Assembly: GCF_000308615.1 (NCBI RefSeq)
Contig: NZ_BAGB01000174.1
Coordinates: 62,001-126,000 of the forward strand
Direction: 5' to 3'
Length of the DNA stretch: 64,000 nucleotides
Source: Nocardia jiangxiensis NBRC 101359
GTDB taxonomy: Bacteria; Actinomycetota; Actinomycetes; Mycobacteriales; Mycobacteriaceae
Each line of letters begins with the position of its first letter. Within the stretch, counting starts at the first letter, position 1. Both the position numbers and the translations under genes were made by a program. Shown one piece after another: positions 25,494 to 34,469 of the stretch. A model generated the notes under the pieces. The model had not been told where the DNA came from. It searched no databases and saw only the letters and a list, made by a program, of their open reading frames with translations.

Positions 25494-25757
25494 ATGGGTA
25501 GTCAACTGAGCACTATCTTGGTCTATATCCTGCAATGGGTTCGCTGGGGCGGGATCATCCTGATAGCGATCGTCGGGATGTGCATTCTCATTTCCGAGGC
25601 CGCGAAATCCAAGCTCTCGCCCTCACGGATCATCACCGTCACGGGATCGGCGCTCCTGGCGGCGGTGCTGTTCTGGCTGCTGCCCACGCTGGTGAACTAT
25701 GCCCGTGTCGATTCGAACTCGATCGTTCCCGACCACCCGATCGGGAGCTATCAGTGA
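25494..25757 (+). CDS. small two-helix membrane protein, VirB2/TrbC-pilin-like
   Basis: An 87-residue protein with two hydrophobic spans, about 18-38 (GGIILIAIVGMCILIS) and 48-68 (ALLAAVLFWLLPTLV), joined by a short basic loop (AKSKLSPSR). Size, two helices and position just before the PrgI/VirB3-like and VirB4-like genes fit VirB2-type components of type IV secretion systems; sequence alone does not prove it. AAGGA lies before the ATG. Its TGA overlaps the GTG of the next gene (GTGA). Confidence 0.6.
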   Translation: MGSQLSTILVYILQWVRWGGIILIAIVGMCILISEAAKSKLSPSRIITVTGSALLAAVLFWLLPTLVNYARVDSNSIVPDHPIGSYQ

Positions 25758-26254
25758 CCACTCCGATCAAGGTGTTCACGCCGATCAAGCGTGTCCCCAC
25801 CATGATCGGCAAGGCGCAGAACGGGCAGAAGCTGCCGTTCGGGCCCTATACGCTGCCCCAGATCGCCGGTGGGGCGACCCTGCTGGTGATCACTTCGGTG
25901 TGCGCGATGACCTTTCCGATCAATGTGGCGGTCACATTCGTGTTCGGATTGGCGCTGACGGTGTTGAGTGTGTTCGGGCTGGGTTTGGTGCCGTACACGG
26001 GGGTGCGGATGACGTCGAGGGTGCTGTGGCTGGGGCGGTTGATCCTTGTTCGTAAGCCGGTTTCGGCCGCCGGTGGTCTGATCGATGCCAGGTCGACCGA
26101 CACCGCAACGTTCGTCGAGAAATCCGTGGTTGTCATCCTGCCCGCAAGCACGCGCGGCGCGGCGCGCGAGGCGCTGAGCACATCGCCACGGCCACTCGCG
26201 CTTGCCCACCTGGACAGCACCGGTGCTGTGGCGGAACCCGGAGGACGCAACTGA
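25754..26254 (+). CDS. PrgI/VirB3-like membrane protein
   Basis: A 166-residue protein starting at a GTG that overlaps the previous stop. Residues 1-35 are cytoplasmic (FTPIKRVPTMIGKAQNGQKL), two adjacent membrane spans follow at about 38-85 (ATLLVITSVCAMTFPINVAV; FVFGLALTVLSVFGLGLVPY), then a cytoplasmic tail. This is the layout of PrgI/TcpE/VirB3 proteins, which sit beside and often dock the VirB4 ATPase. It is coupled to the VirB4-like gene by an ATGA-type overlap (TGATGG). Confidence 0.65.
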   Translation: MTTPIKVFTPIKRVPTMIGKAQNGQKLPFGPYTLPQIAGGATLLVITSVCAMTFPINVAVTFVFGLALTVLSVFGLGLVPYTGVRMTSRVLWLGRLILVRKPVSAAGGLIDARSTDTATFVEKSVVVILPASTRGAAREALSTSPRPLALAHLDSTGAVAEPGGRN

Positions 26255-28788
26255 TGGCATTCGAGCGTGATCTACAGCCCACCGCCGCCATTCGCGGAAA
26301 TCTGCAGTTCACCCATTCCGGCATGGTAACCGCAACCTATTTCATCAATCCGCTGGGTTACGGGTTGCGCAACACCTCCGACAAATTCGATGTGAAGATG
26401 GCGCATCACTCGCTGATCTCCAATCTTCCGAATGGCTCGCTTCTCCTGGGAATTCAGGCGCGGCTCAATACCCTCGATGTATTGACGAAGATGGTCGAGG
26501 GGGTGGATCTCGATGAATGTGAGGACTACGCAGCCGAGGTCGTCGAGTCTTACGATCGTATCCGCACGATCATGCCGCAGACGCGCGTATACCTGCTGAC
26601 GATACCGGTCGGAACGACCTCGACGACGGGGGTTTCCGCGTTGTCGCGCATGTGGCGCGGCAGCACGACCACGATCGATGCCACCGGTGTATCGCGTGAG
26701 GAACTCGACAAGTACACCGAGGCGGCGAACGAGATCTTGTCGCGTGTCGGTGGGGATTTCGAACCGGTACCGGTACCGGCCGCCTTGTTCCAGTGGCTGT
26801 GGGAGCACTATCTCAATCGAGGCACGGGCGGTGAATCGTTCGCGCCCACACGAGCGGAAGTCCTCGATGATGTAACTGCCGCGGTGTTTCGATCCGCGGC
26901 GCTCGACGAGGGCGCTTATACCGATCGATCCCGGCGGCTGCGACCCTCGTTCGTGCCGGTGATCAAAGTGGTGCAGCCGGAATTCGACTATCTACCGTCC
27001 TATCAGGCCATGCTCACGCCGCACTCGTTTCCGTACTCGGGCATGAGGTTTCCCGGTGGCAGCGAGTTCCTCAATGTTCTCGATGGTATGCCGGAGGTTA
27101 CCGTCGACTGGGGGATGCGGGTTTCGACCAAGCCCGCCGATCAGGTGCTCAAAGGTAACGAGTTGAGTCTGCGAAGGCTGGGCGAGCAGATGGATCAGCG
27201 TGATCAGGAGATCTCCTTCGCGCAGAACACCTTGGCCTCCAAGGTGCAGATGCTCGGTGAGTACAACGAGCATTTCGAGGTGAACGGCGGCGAGTCCGAG
27301 GTGTCGTTCACGACTGTTATCGCGGTCGGCGGCCCGACCCGCGAGAGCACCTTGGACGCGGTCAACACTCTCAAACGCCGTTACAAGCGCTTTCAGATCG
27401 AGATGACCGCACCGGCCGGCGCGCAGGTCGATCTGTGGTCGATGCTGATTCCCGGTAGCCCGCGGCGGCGGGCATTCGACGACTTCGCGCACATCCTCCC
27501 GTCGGACATGTGGGCCGGGTTCGTACCGTTCAACACCTCTCAGGTCGGAGACGACAGCGGACCGGTGATTGGTGTCAACCTGATGTCCGGCCACTTCGAA
27601 CCGATTCATTTCGGCATCATGGAAGCCGCCCTGCACGATCTGTCCGCATCGTTCGCGGTGACCGGTGAACTCGGCTCGGGAAAATCCTACTTCTTGAAGC
27701 TCATGGCGGTGCTGGTCCACGATATGGGCGGGCAGTTCCTGGCCATCGATCGCAGTCAGGTCGGAGAATGGGAGCACTTCGCCAGGTCGATCGATAACGC
27801 GGTCGTCATCGATCTGGCGAACCCGACAGTGTCGCTGGATCCGCTGCGGATGTTCGACGGCCGGGTCGCCGGCGAACGAACTCTGGATTCGATTCTGCCG
27901 CTGCTGGATCTGTCGCCGACTTCCGGCGCCGGCGCCTCCCTCAGCAATCTGCTGACGCCCAGATCCATTGCCGAGCATCACATTCAGAGTCTGCTCGACC
28001 TGTTCCGGCTCGTCTCCACAATGCGTGATCAACCCGGAAATGTGGACGACTACGCCGACCTGGCGGGTCGGCTGGGCACGATCGCGAACCGGATGCCCGT
28101 GCTGTTCGATCCGAAGCTGCCGACACTGCGTCTCGACGCCGCGGCCACCGTGGTGCGCAGCCACGGCCTGGCTCTGCCTACCGCCGAGGAACTCGTCACA
28201 CCGCACCTGTATAACCGATTGCCGCTGACAAAACGGCTCGGGACGGCGCTGTACGAGTTGGTGGGCGTGGCCGCACGGGAGGCATTCCTCACTGACAACG
28301 GGAGATTCGGGCTCCTGGTGGGTGACGAGGCGCACCACTTCACCCAGACCCAGGTCGGTTCGTCGGTGACCTCGGACTTCAGCCGCGATGGTCGTAAGCA
28401 CCTCGCCGCGATCGGACTGGCCTCTCATGACCCGGCCACCGACTTCCAAGGCGCGGCGCACAATCTCATCCCCAATCGTTTCGTCTTCCGGCAGCGCGAT
28501 GAAACCTTGGCTCGCAACAGCCTGGAATGGCTCGGGGTCGACCTGGAACAGGCGTCTTTCCTGCTATCGATGCTGCGGGAGGAAACCTCACCGCCGGTCG
28601 GCCCGGGGCGGCAGGTGCCGGAGGCACGTCGAGGTGAGATGTTCATGCGGGACGCGCTGAACCGGATCGGTCGCGGCAAGATATTGGGCCCAGCTCGCGA
28701 GGACCGGGCAGTGGCGATCACCAGTACGCCCTCGCCGGTTGTCGGGAGTCGTCGCACGGCCTCATTGGAGAGACAGGTAGCCAGATGA
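26254..28788 (+). CDS. VirB4-like ATPase of a type IV secretion system
   Basis: An 844-residue cytosolic motor. Residues 1-420 are the VirB4/TraC N-terminal domain (YFINPLGYGLRN, MPQTRVYLLTIPVG). The RecA-like ATPase follows: Walker A VTGELGSGKSY with Lys477, QFLAIDRSQVGEW, and the Walker B-type FGLLVGDEAHHFTQTQ with Asp691-Glu692. ATPases of this kind power substrate transfer or pilus assembly. There is no relaxase or TraD/VirD4-like partner in the window. It is overlapped by 4 bp at the 3' end by the VirB6-like gene. This is the strongest evidence that the operon encodes a conjugation-type machine. Confidence 0.9.
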   Translation: MAFERDLQPTAAIRGNLQFTHSGMVTATYFINPLGYGLRNTSDKFDVKMAHHSLISNLPNGSLLLGIQARLNTLDVLTKMVEGVDLDECEDYAAEVVESYDRIRTIMPQTRVYLLTIPVGTTSTTGVSALSRMWRGSTTTIDATGVSREELDKYTEAANEILSRVGGDFEPVPVPAALFQWLWEHYLNRGTGGESFAPTRAEVLDDVTAAVFRSAALDEGAYTDRSRRLRPSFVPVIKVVQPEFDYLPSYQAMLTPHSFPYSGMRFPGGSEFLNVLDGMPEVTVDWGMRVSTKPADQVLKGNELSLRRLGEQMDQRDQEISFAQNTLASKVQMLGEYNEHFEVNGGESEVSFTTVIAVGGPTRESTLDAVNTLKRRYKRFQIEMTAPAGAQVDLWSMLIPGSPRRRAFDDFAHILPSDMWAGFVPFNTSQVGDDSGPVIGVNLMSGHFEPIHFGIMEAALHDLSASFAVTGELGSGKSYFLKLMAVLVHDMGGQFLAIDRSQVGEWEHFARSIDNAVVIDLANPTVSLDPLRMFDGRVAGERTLDSILPLLDLSPTSGAGASLSNLLTPRSIAEHHIQSLLDLFRLVSTMRDQPGNVDDYADLAGRLGTIANRMPVLFDPKLPTLRLDAAATVVRSHGLALPTAEELVTPHLYNRLPLTKRLGTALYELVGVAAREAFLTDNGRFGLLVGDEAHHFTQTQVGSSVTSDFSRDGRKHLAAIGLASHDPATDFQGAAHNLIPNRFVFRQRDETLARNSLEWLGVDLEQASFLLSMLREETSPPVGPGRQVPEARRGEMFMRDALNRIGRGKILGPAREDRAVAITSTPSPVVGSRRTASLERQVAR

Positions 28789-31661
28789 GTACCCCTGATG
28801 ACCGATGGGTTCGCCTGAGAGTTGATCGATGGCCTCGGTCGTTGTGGGACATGGAATTCTGGAATTCGGACCGCTGGAAGCTATCCGCGGTGTACCGGCG
28901 ATTCCGTAGCTGGATCAGGGCGAGTCGGCGGCGGAGGTGGACGGCCTGGGTGGTCGGCATCTTCCTGGTTCTTTTCGTCTTCCCGGGAGTGGTGGGCGGA
29001 ATCGCCAATGCACTCGTAGATCCGAGCACTGCGTCATCGAGCGTCGATGCCGGATGGTCGGGGGTCAGGGATTCGTCGGGCGTCCCGCTGTCGCGATACA
29101 TGATGGTCATCAATCACGGCGATATCTTCCATCCTGGCTACACGATTCTGTGGGCGGCACTGAGCATGGTGGCAGAAGGCTACCTTTTCTTCGGTGATTT
29201 CTGGATCTTCTCGTTCGACAAAGTGATGAGTTTCGGGTGGATGAATTTCATCGCCACTCCGTTGCGGGCGACAGCGAGGACCTTTACCGGACAGATAGCG
29301 ACGCCGCTCGTATTTGTGGTGGCTGTCACGATCGGCGCCTTTTTTGTTGCTTATTTCATTGTGCGTGGCCTGATCTCCAAGGCTGCCATGCAAATAGTGA
29401 CGATGGTTGTCATCGCGATATTGAGCCCGGTATTCTTGGCTGACCCGCTCGCCGAGGTGCTCTCCTCGGACGGAATACTGGCGCAGGGGCGTGACGTCGG
29501 TGTCGCGGTGGCTGCCGGGTTGAACGGGGAAGGCACCCGAGATTCGACAACCCTGGTAGATTCCATGCAGGGAATTCTGACGGACAATTTGGTTCGTAAA
29601 CCTCTGCAGGTGGCGAATTTCGGACACGTGGTCGATGTGCGGCCGGCATGCAAGAATGCGTGGTCGGCGGGCATTATGGCGGGTAGCGAAGATCAGGTGA
29701 AGAACGGGCTGAAGAACTGCGGCGATACCGCTGCATATTCGGCAGCCAACAAACCGGGCTGGTCGCAGTTCGGGATCTTACTGCTGCTGTGCGTCTTGGG
29801 GGGCGTTCAGGGTATTGTCATTTTCAGGATATCCGTAAAGATCATGATGTCGATTCTGGATGCGATATACCACGGATTTCTGGCAATTTTTGGACTTGCC
29901 GCCGGTGGGTACATATACGGTCCGACGCAAAACTTCACGATCTCCAATATCGTGCACGGCTTCATTGCTGCTTGGCGCATGATCGTGGAGATTGTTTTCG
30001 TCGCTGTCTACCTGCTGTTTCTGGGTGATCTCTTCGAACAGGCCGACGGCCAAGTTGTGACGGTTATCGTGCTCAGTGGGATCGTCATGATTATCATGAT
30101 GGCCCAGTTCAAACGGATCAGCGAGAGCGTCACCCGGGGTGGTGCAGCGATCGCCGGCAAGATATCGGCATCGGTTCACGGTGGTATACCAGCCTACGGA
30201 GTGGCTGGTGGTGGAGGAGGAGGTGGCGGAGGGTCATCGGGTTTAGGTGGTGAAATGGCGGCAGCCAGTCACAAGATGCTGATGTCCACGGTTGGAATGC
30301 AGGGAATCATGGCTGTGTCCGCACTCAGCGCTTCGCCGTTGGCCACATGGCTGACCAGGGGCAGGCGCAACCCGTTGAACCGCCACTCGGGAATAGAGCG
30401 GGATGCACTTATAGCCGGCTGGGAAAATTCGGCGGACCCGCTCTGGGCGATCGCTCAGAGGCACAGCCGGGAGATTGGGGCGAATCCGCTCTGGCCGATC
30501 GCTCAGATGCACGGATTGGAGAATCAGGCGGACGGCCTCTGGCCGATCGCTCAGAGGCACAGCCGGGAGGTTGGGGCGAATCCGCTCTGGCTGACCTCCC
30601 AGTTGCACGGAATTGAGAATCAGGCGCACGAAGACTGGCCCTTGGCTCAACGACAGCAGCAAATCGACCGACGTAGCATGAGAGATATGGCGTTGGCGGC
30701 CGCGATGCGTCATGGGGGAGTCAACACTCCAGAAGGTACGACGGCGGCTATGGGAACTTTGTTGAATCGTGGCGTGGTGTTCCGAGATATAGTTGGCGTG
30801 ATGGAAACGGCAGGATTCACTGACAGAGGACTTGTCGAAAGGGCGCAAGAGTCCTGGGGCTTGATGGTGGATAGATCTCGCGGTTCCACCTTCAAGAGTC
30901 CACTCATGGGTAATCTTGCAGCTGCGACCCTGCAGCTGAGGAACAGGATGTATGACTTTTCGCAAAACCAAGGCGGTGTCACGATGGAAGACGTGATGGC
31001 CGACGTGGGAACACTGCATCGGACGCTGGAAGTGTATCGCGGGGAAGCGTCGAAGCATGTCAATCTGGACGAGTTGGGAAGTCGAGCCAACACGGTTCAA
31101 GGTGAAGATTTCGGAGGTGAATCAGAATATGTGGTCGACTACGTGTCGAACCCGACACTGGCGAAAATTAAAGCCTTGCAAGAATTCTCCGAAGGCAATT
31201 TCCGGTTGCCTGATGTCGGCGATCTGGTAACCAATCCCGGCGGTTCTCATTTGCCGGATACTGCAAATCCGAGTCATAAGGATGCCCAACTCTATGAGGC
31301 AAAAAAGTGGCTGAATAACATGCGGATACCCGACTTGAATGGGTCTCCTATCCCGGAGGAGGATCGTACTAGGTTCCTCAGGGAGCATGCGGATCGCATG
31401 CTGGACGCTATCGGCGACTATCAATTCCAGGCGATAGATAGCGCATACCATAGTTTCCGGCTGGATCCTGGAAACCCGGATTGGATCAGGCGGCTTCGAG
31501 CCACAGTCAATGCTGCACAGACGACCGACCGATTTGCTTCAGGTTCTTCCAGGTCTGGAACAAACGCGATGAACCCACCTGGTTGGGGCGGTTCCAGCGA
31601 TCCAGTTCGCTGGCATGCGAGCTTTGACCCGTTGGGGCGCCGACTGGGGCAGATTCCGTGA
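28785..31661 (+). CDS. VirB6/TrbL-like polytopic membrane protein with W-x4-Q repeats
   Basis: A 958-residue protein. Residues 45-75 hold a first membrane span (WVVGIFLVLFVFPGVVGGI); further spans lie at about 110-145, 185-225, 325-385 and 405-450 (FVAVYLLFLGDLF; VLSGIVMIIMMAQF). A glycine run (VAGGGGGGGGGSSGLGG) near 475 marks the end of the membrane part, as in VirB6/TcpH-type channel proteins. The soluble C-terminal half contains a 16-residue repeat (552-632) and then a charged, helical region with no recognised family. Base composition is less GC-rich than neighbours, especially 29.2-31.5 kb. It overlaps the VirB4 gene by 4 bp. Confidence 0.75.
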   Translation: MSTPDDRWVRLRVDRWPRSLWDMEFWNSDRWKLSAVYRRFRSWIRASRRRRWTAWVVGIFLVLFVFPGVVGGIANALVDPSTASSSVDAGWSGVRDSSGVPLSRYMMVINHGDIFHPGYTILWAALSMVAEGYLFFGDFWIFSFDKVMSFGWMNFIATPLRATARTFTGQIATPLVFVVAVTIGAFFVAYFIVRGLISKAAMQIVTMVVIAILSPVFLADPLAEVLSSDGILAQGRDVGVAVAAGLNGEGTRDSTTLVDSMQGILTDNLVRKPLQVANFGHVVDVRPACKNAWSAGIMAGSEDQVKNGLKNCGDTAAYSAANKPGWSQFGILLLLCVLGGVQGIVIFRISVKIMMSILDAIYHGFLAIFGLAAGGYIYGPTQNFTISNIVHGFIAAWRMIVEIVFVAVYLLFLGDLFEQADGQVVTVIVLSGIVMIIMMAQFKRISESVTRGGAAIAGKISASVHGGIPAYGVAGGGGGGGGGSSGLGGEMAAASHKMLMSTVGMQGIMAVSALSASPLATWLTRGRRNPLNRHSGIERDALIAGWENSADPLWAIAQRHSREIGANPLWPIAQMHGLENQADGLWPIAQRHSREVGANPLWLTSQLHGIENQAHEDWPLAQRQQQIDRRSMRDMALAAAMRHGGVNTPEGTTAAMGTLLNRGVVFRDIVGVMETAGFTDRGLVERAQESWGLMVDRSRGSTFKSPLMGNLAAATLQLRNRMYDFSQNQGGVTMEDVMADVGTLHRTLEVYRGEASKHVNLDELGSRANTVQGEDFGGESEYVVDYVSNPTLAKIKALQEFSEGNFRLPDVGDLVTNPGGSHLPDTANPSHKDAQLYEAKKWLNNMRIPDLNGSPIPEEDRTRFLREHADRMLDAIGDYQFQAIDSAYHSFRLDPGNPDWIRRLRATVNAAQTTDRFASGSSRSGTNAMNPPGWGGSSDPVRWHASFDPLGRRLGQIP
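30441..30680 (+). repeat. 48-bp tandem repeat, five units, inside the VirB6-like gene
   Basis: Five 48-bp units encode a 16-residue period: LWAIAQRHSREIGANP, LWPIAQMHGLENQADG, LWPIAQRHSREVGANP, LWLTSQLHGIENQAHE, then DWPLAQRQQQ. Units 1 and 3 and units 2 and 4 are most alike, so the structure arose by duplicating a 96-bp pair. The last unit is diverged. Confidence 0.9.
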
Positions 31662-31682
31662 CGCTGAGGTGAGGATGCCGCA

Positions 31683-32648
31683 ATGCTTCCAATGCTTCGC
31701 AACCTTCTTTTCGGTCGTTTACTTACCAGCGGCCCCCTCCGTCGGCGTCCTATGTTCGGGCAGCTCCTGTTCCTCGCGCTCATGCTCCCGAGCGGGGTGC
31801 TGATCGGCATAGTCGTTGTGATAGCCGTGGCGGCTCTCGTAGCCACATTGATCTGGGTGGTGCTGATGGTCGGGAGTGCGACATCGGCTTCTTCGGCCGA
31901 TCTGTACTACCAATGCGACAGTGCGGTGGGCCCGGACCCGTCCGCTACCGAAACCTTCATGCCCACGACCGCCGAAAATGCTGCCCGCGAAACGTTGTCG
32001 CCGTCGGAGGTGCCGACGACGAATCCTTATGCGAGTCTGACTGTCGCGCCCGACGAGTCGGACGTCACCGACTGGCAGCGCGCCTGCGTCAGTGCGATGC
32101 CGTCGGCGCCCTATCAGCTGCCGCCGCTGCTCACCGCGAATTATGGGCCGACAGCCGCATGTGCGCGGAAGTTGGCGCTGGCAGCGGCGCAGCCCGCGCC
32201 CGGGCCCGGCAGCGCCGAGACGTTCGCGCAGTCGGCCCAGTCGTTGATATATCTGGCGTCCGGCGCGTCCGGTACCGGCAGTTGTGCGGTGGGCATCGCC
32301 GGGGTGGGAGCAACGGCTCAGCCGTTGCCGCCGGGCGTCGCCGCATCGTCGAGCACCTCGGCGCAGGGGGCGTGCAACCAGCTGACGAATACCGCCTCAC
32401 TGCAGGTTGCGCTGCCGAATACCATTGCCGCACAGAGCCGTTGCGGACAGCGGGTCGATCGGTCCGCGGTGTCGCCGGGAGACTTGGTGTTCTGGGACTA
32501 TCACGACTATTCGCCGACTCGAATGGGGATCGCGGTGGACACGACGCAGATGGTGACGAGTGATCCCGGTTCGGGTCAGGTTGTGCAGGAGGCGATTCCG
32601 GCCGCGTCCGACGTGCGGGTGAAGCGGGTTCTGAAGGGGAGTTCGTGA
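31683..32648 (+). CDS. membrane-anchored protein with a degenerate NlpC/P60-like C-terminus
   Basis: A 321-residue protein. A basic N-terminus (RRRPMFGQ) precedes a long hydrophobic anchor at about 27-66. The outside part is Ala/Pro/Thr-rich with six cysteines. The end, VDRSAVSPGDLVFWDYHDYS then RMGIAVDTTQMV, matches the strand-turn-strand of NlpC/P60 peptidases, but the catalytic Cys segment is absent and the usual His before G-I is Met/Arg. It therefore looks like a non-catalytic relative of the next protein. GAGGTGAGG precedes the ATG. It overlaps the next gene by 4 bp (GTGA). Confidence 0.65.
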   Translation: MLPMLRNLLFGRLLTSGPLRRRPMFGQLLFLALMLPSGVLIGIVVVIAVAALVATLIWVVLMVGSATSASSADLYYQCDSAVGPDPSATETFMPTTAENAARETLSPSEVPTTNPYASLTVAPDESDVTDWQRACVSAMPSAPYQLPPLLTANYGPTAACARKLALAAAQPAPGPGSAETFAQSAQSLIYLASGASGTGSCAVGIAGVGATAQPLPPGVAASSSTSAQGACNQLTNTASLQVALPNTIAAQSRCGQRVDRSAVSPGDLVFWDYHDYSPTRMGIAVDTTQMVTSDPGSGQVVQEAIPAASDVRVKRVLKGSS

Positions 32649-34201
32649 CCAGCGCCGAGGCGTCGCCGACAACGGTTTCCGAACCCGGGACCGGCCAGGA
32701 CCAAGCCGCGGGTGATCCGGCTGCGGTTGCGGCGACGCCGTGGACGAGGCCGGGACAGCAGCGGGCACGGCCCGCAACGGATGGTCAGCAGCAGCCGGGG
32801 GTGGTGCCCTCGGGTGGCAATGGTCAAGTGCAGCCGGTGAGTTCGGACCTGACCCCAGCGGCGAACACGGGTTCGAACATGCAGGCCGCGACACCGGGCC
32901 AGAATGGTGTGTCCGCGAACCCGGCGCAGAACGCGGTGACTCCGGGATCCAGTGCTGCTGCCACGAGCGCACCCATCACCAACGCGAGTGCGTCACCGCC
33001 TGCGACCTCCGGCACGGGGGCTAAGGCCGCCACACCGTCCGCTGCCTCCGCCGGGCAGGGCGCTGCGCAGCCGGGGACGGCCGGAAGCATGCCGTCGCAG
33101 TGGGCGCAGTCCCGTGCTGCGCAACACAGCAACACCAACCCTTCGGCCGGTAATTCGGACCCCCTCACGCAGTTGGCGCCGGCCGCGATGATGGCCGCGA
33201 GCGTGTTGCCCATGCTCGCGTCGGCGCTCAGCGGGCTCGGCGGATCCGGTGGCAGCGGCAGCGGAAGCGGTAGCGGAAGCGGTAGCGGCGGAACGAGTAG
33301 CAGCGGAACGACGAACGGAACCGGTAGCACCGGCGCGTCCTCGGATGCTCAGGATGCGTTGAACCAGCTCGACGGTGTCTACGGCGACGGCAGTACGAGC
33401 AGCCCCTCGACCGGGTCCGTGCAGAACCAGGTCGATACCAGCGGTAGCGGGTCGGGAATGTCGGCGCTGAAGGCTACGCAGGAGTATCAGCAGCACGCCG
33501 GTACCGCCTACAACAATCTCGACACCGAACTCGCCTCCTTTCTCCAGTACCTCGCCGGAAACCAGTCCGTCGATCGAGATGCCCTCAGTCAAGTCATCGA
33601 CAACACCAACAGTCAGTTGGCCCAACTCGGCTCCGCCGCGTACACCAGGGACGGCGAAGTAAAGGTCCACCAGATCCTCGTCTCGGCCTTGACGAATGCT
33701 TTGAAGATCGTCGGCAACAGCAACGTCAACGCCAATGCGGTCGCCGTCGAGATCAACCGGCTCACCGACCAGTTCCTCTACAATCTCGTCGGCGTGGACT
33801 ATCCCGCCGCCGAGGGCATATCCGGGGCCAGCACCGGCTCTTCGTCCGCCGCGCAGAAAGCAATTTCCGTCGCGCTGTCGGAACAGGGGAAACCCTACGT
33901 ATACGGCGCCGAGGGTCCGTACGCATTCGACTGCTCCGGTCTGACCCAGTACGCGGCTGCTTCCGCCGGGGCACAGATTCCCCGCACGGCCGCACAGCAA
34001 TACCAGCAGCTGCCCAAGGTCAACTCGGCAGATATCCAGCCCGGTGACCTGATCTTCCCGGCGGCCGAGTTCAACAACGGCAGCCCCGGGCACGTGATGA
34101 TGTATATCGGCAATGGGCAATGCATCGAGGCGCCGCACACGGGTGCGACGGTCCGCGTGGTGAATCTGCCCAACAGCTTCGCTGCCAGCCGGTGGACATG
34201 A
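32645..34201 (+). CDS. NlpC/P60 (C40) peptidoglycan hydrolase of the secretion operon
   Basis: A 518-residue protein. Residues 1-280 are low-complexity (Ala/Pro/Gln, then a Gly-Ser tract). Residues 280-390 are helical (ALKATQEYQQHAGTAYNNLD). Residues 395-518 are an NlpC/P60 domain with catalytic Cys430 (YAFDCSGLTQYA) and His483 (GHVMMYIGNGQ), plus the intervening DIQPGDLIF. It should cut wall stem peptides, opening the mesh for the apparatus, as the VirB1/CHAP-type hydrolases do in Gram-positive conjugation. No signal peptide is visible, so export may occur by a non-Sec route. The start is a GTG overlapping the previous TGA. Confidence 0.85.
   Translation: MTSAEASPTTVSEPGTGQDQAAGDPAAVAATPWTRPGQQRARPATDGQQQPGVVPSGGNGQVQPVSSDLTPAANTGSNMQAATPGQNGVSANPAQNAVTPGSSAAATSAPITNASASPPATSGTGAKAATPSAASAGQGAAQPGTAGSMPSQWAQSRAAQHSNTNPSAGNSDPLTQLAPAAMMAASVLPMLASALSGLGGSGGSGSGSGSGSGSGGTSSSGTTNGTGSTGASSDAQDALNQLDGVYGDGSTSSPSTGSVQNQVDTSGSGSGMSALKATQEYQQHAGTAYNNLDTELASFLQYLAGNQSVDRDALSQVIDNTNSQLAQLGSAAYTRDGEVKVHQILVSALTNALKIVGNSNVNANAVAVEINRLTDQFLYNLVGVDYPAAEGISGASTGSSSAAQKAISVALSEQGKPYVYGAEGPYAFDCSGLTQYAAASAGAQIPRTAAQQYQQLPKVNSADIQPGDLIFPAAEFNNGSPGHVMMYIGNGQCIEAPHTGATVRVVNLPNSFAASRWT
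33250..33291 (+). repeat. hexamer repeat encoding a Gly-Ser linker
   Basis: GGxAGC units repeat about seven times and encode (Gly-Ser)n in the wall hydrolase. The tract is prone to slippage and probably forms a flexible linker. Confidence 0.8.
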
Positions 34202-34469
34202 CTCGGCTACGGGTTGCCGCCGAGGTTCCCATCGTTGGGAATCCTCGACAATGAACACATCGTTTGGAGAACGCCGGGCGCGGTTCGGATCGCACTCGAG
34301 ACGCTCTCGCCGGATGACGAAGCAGCTGAATCGAGAGGTGGACCTGACCGTGGTGTTGCACGAGTTCCGCGGAAGCGGCAACACCCGTGTCGGTCGGCAT
34401 GACGTAGCTGTACACAAATTGGTCGGACGGATATCGATCCGCGCCTTCGCTTCAGGTAGGTGATCTGTT

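Noticed and set aside
30441..30680. CRISPR-like array from the regularly spaced repeats
   Set aside because: The units are contiguous, in frame and coding, with no spacers and no cas genes.
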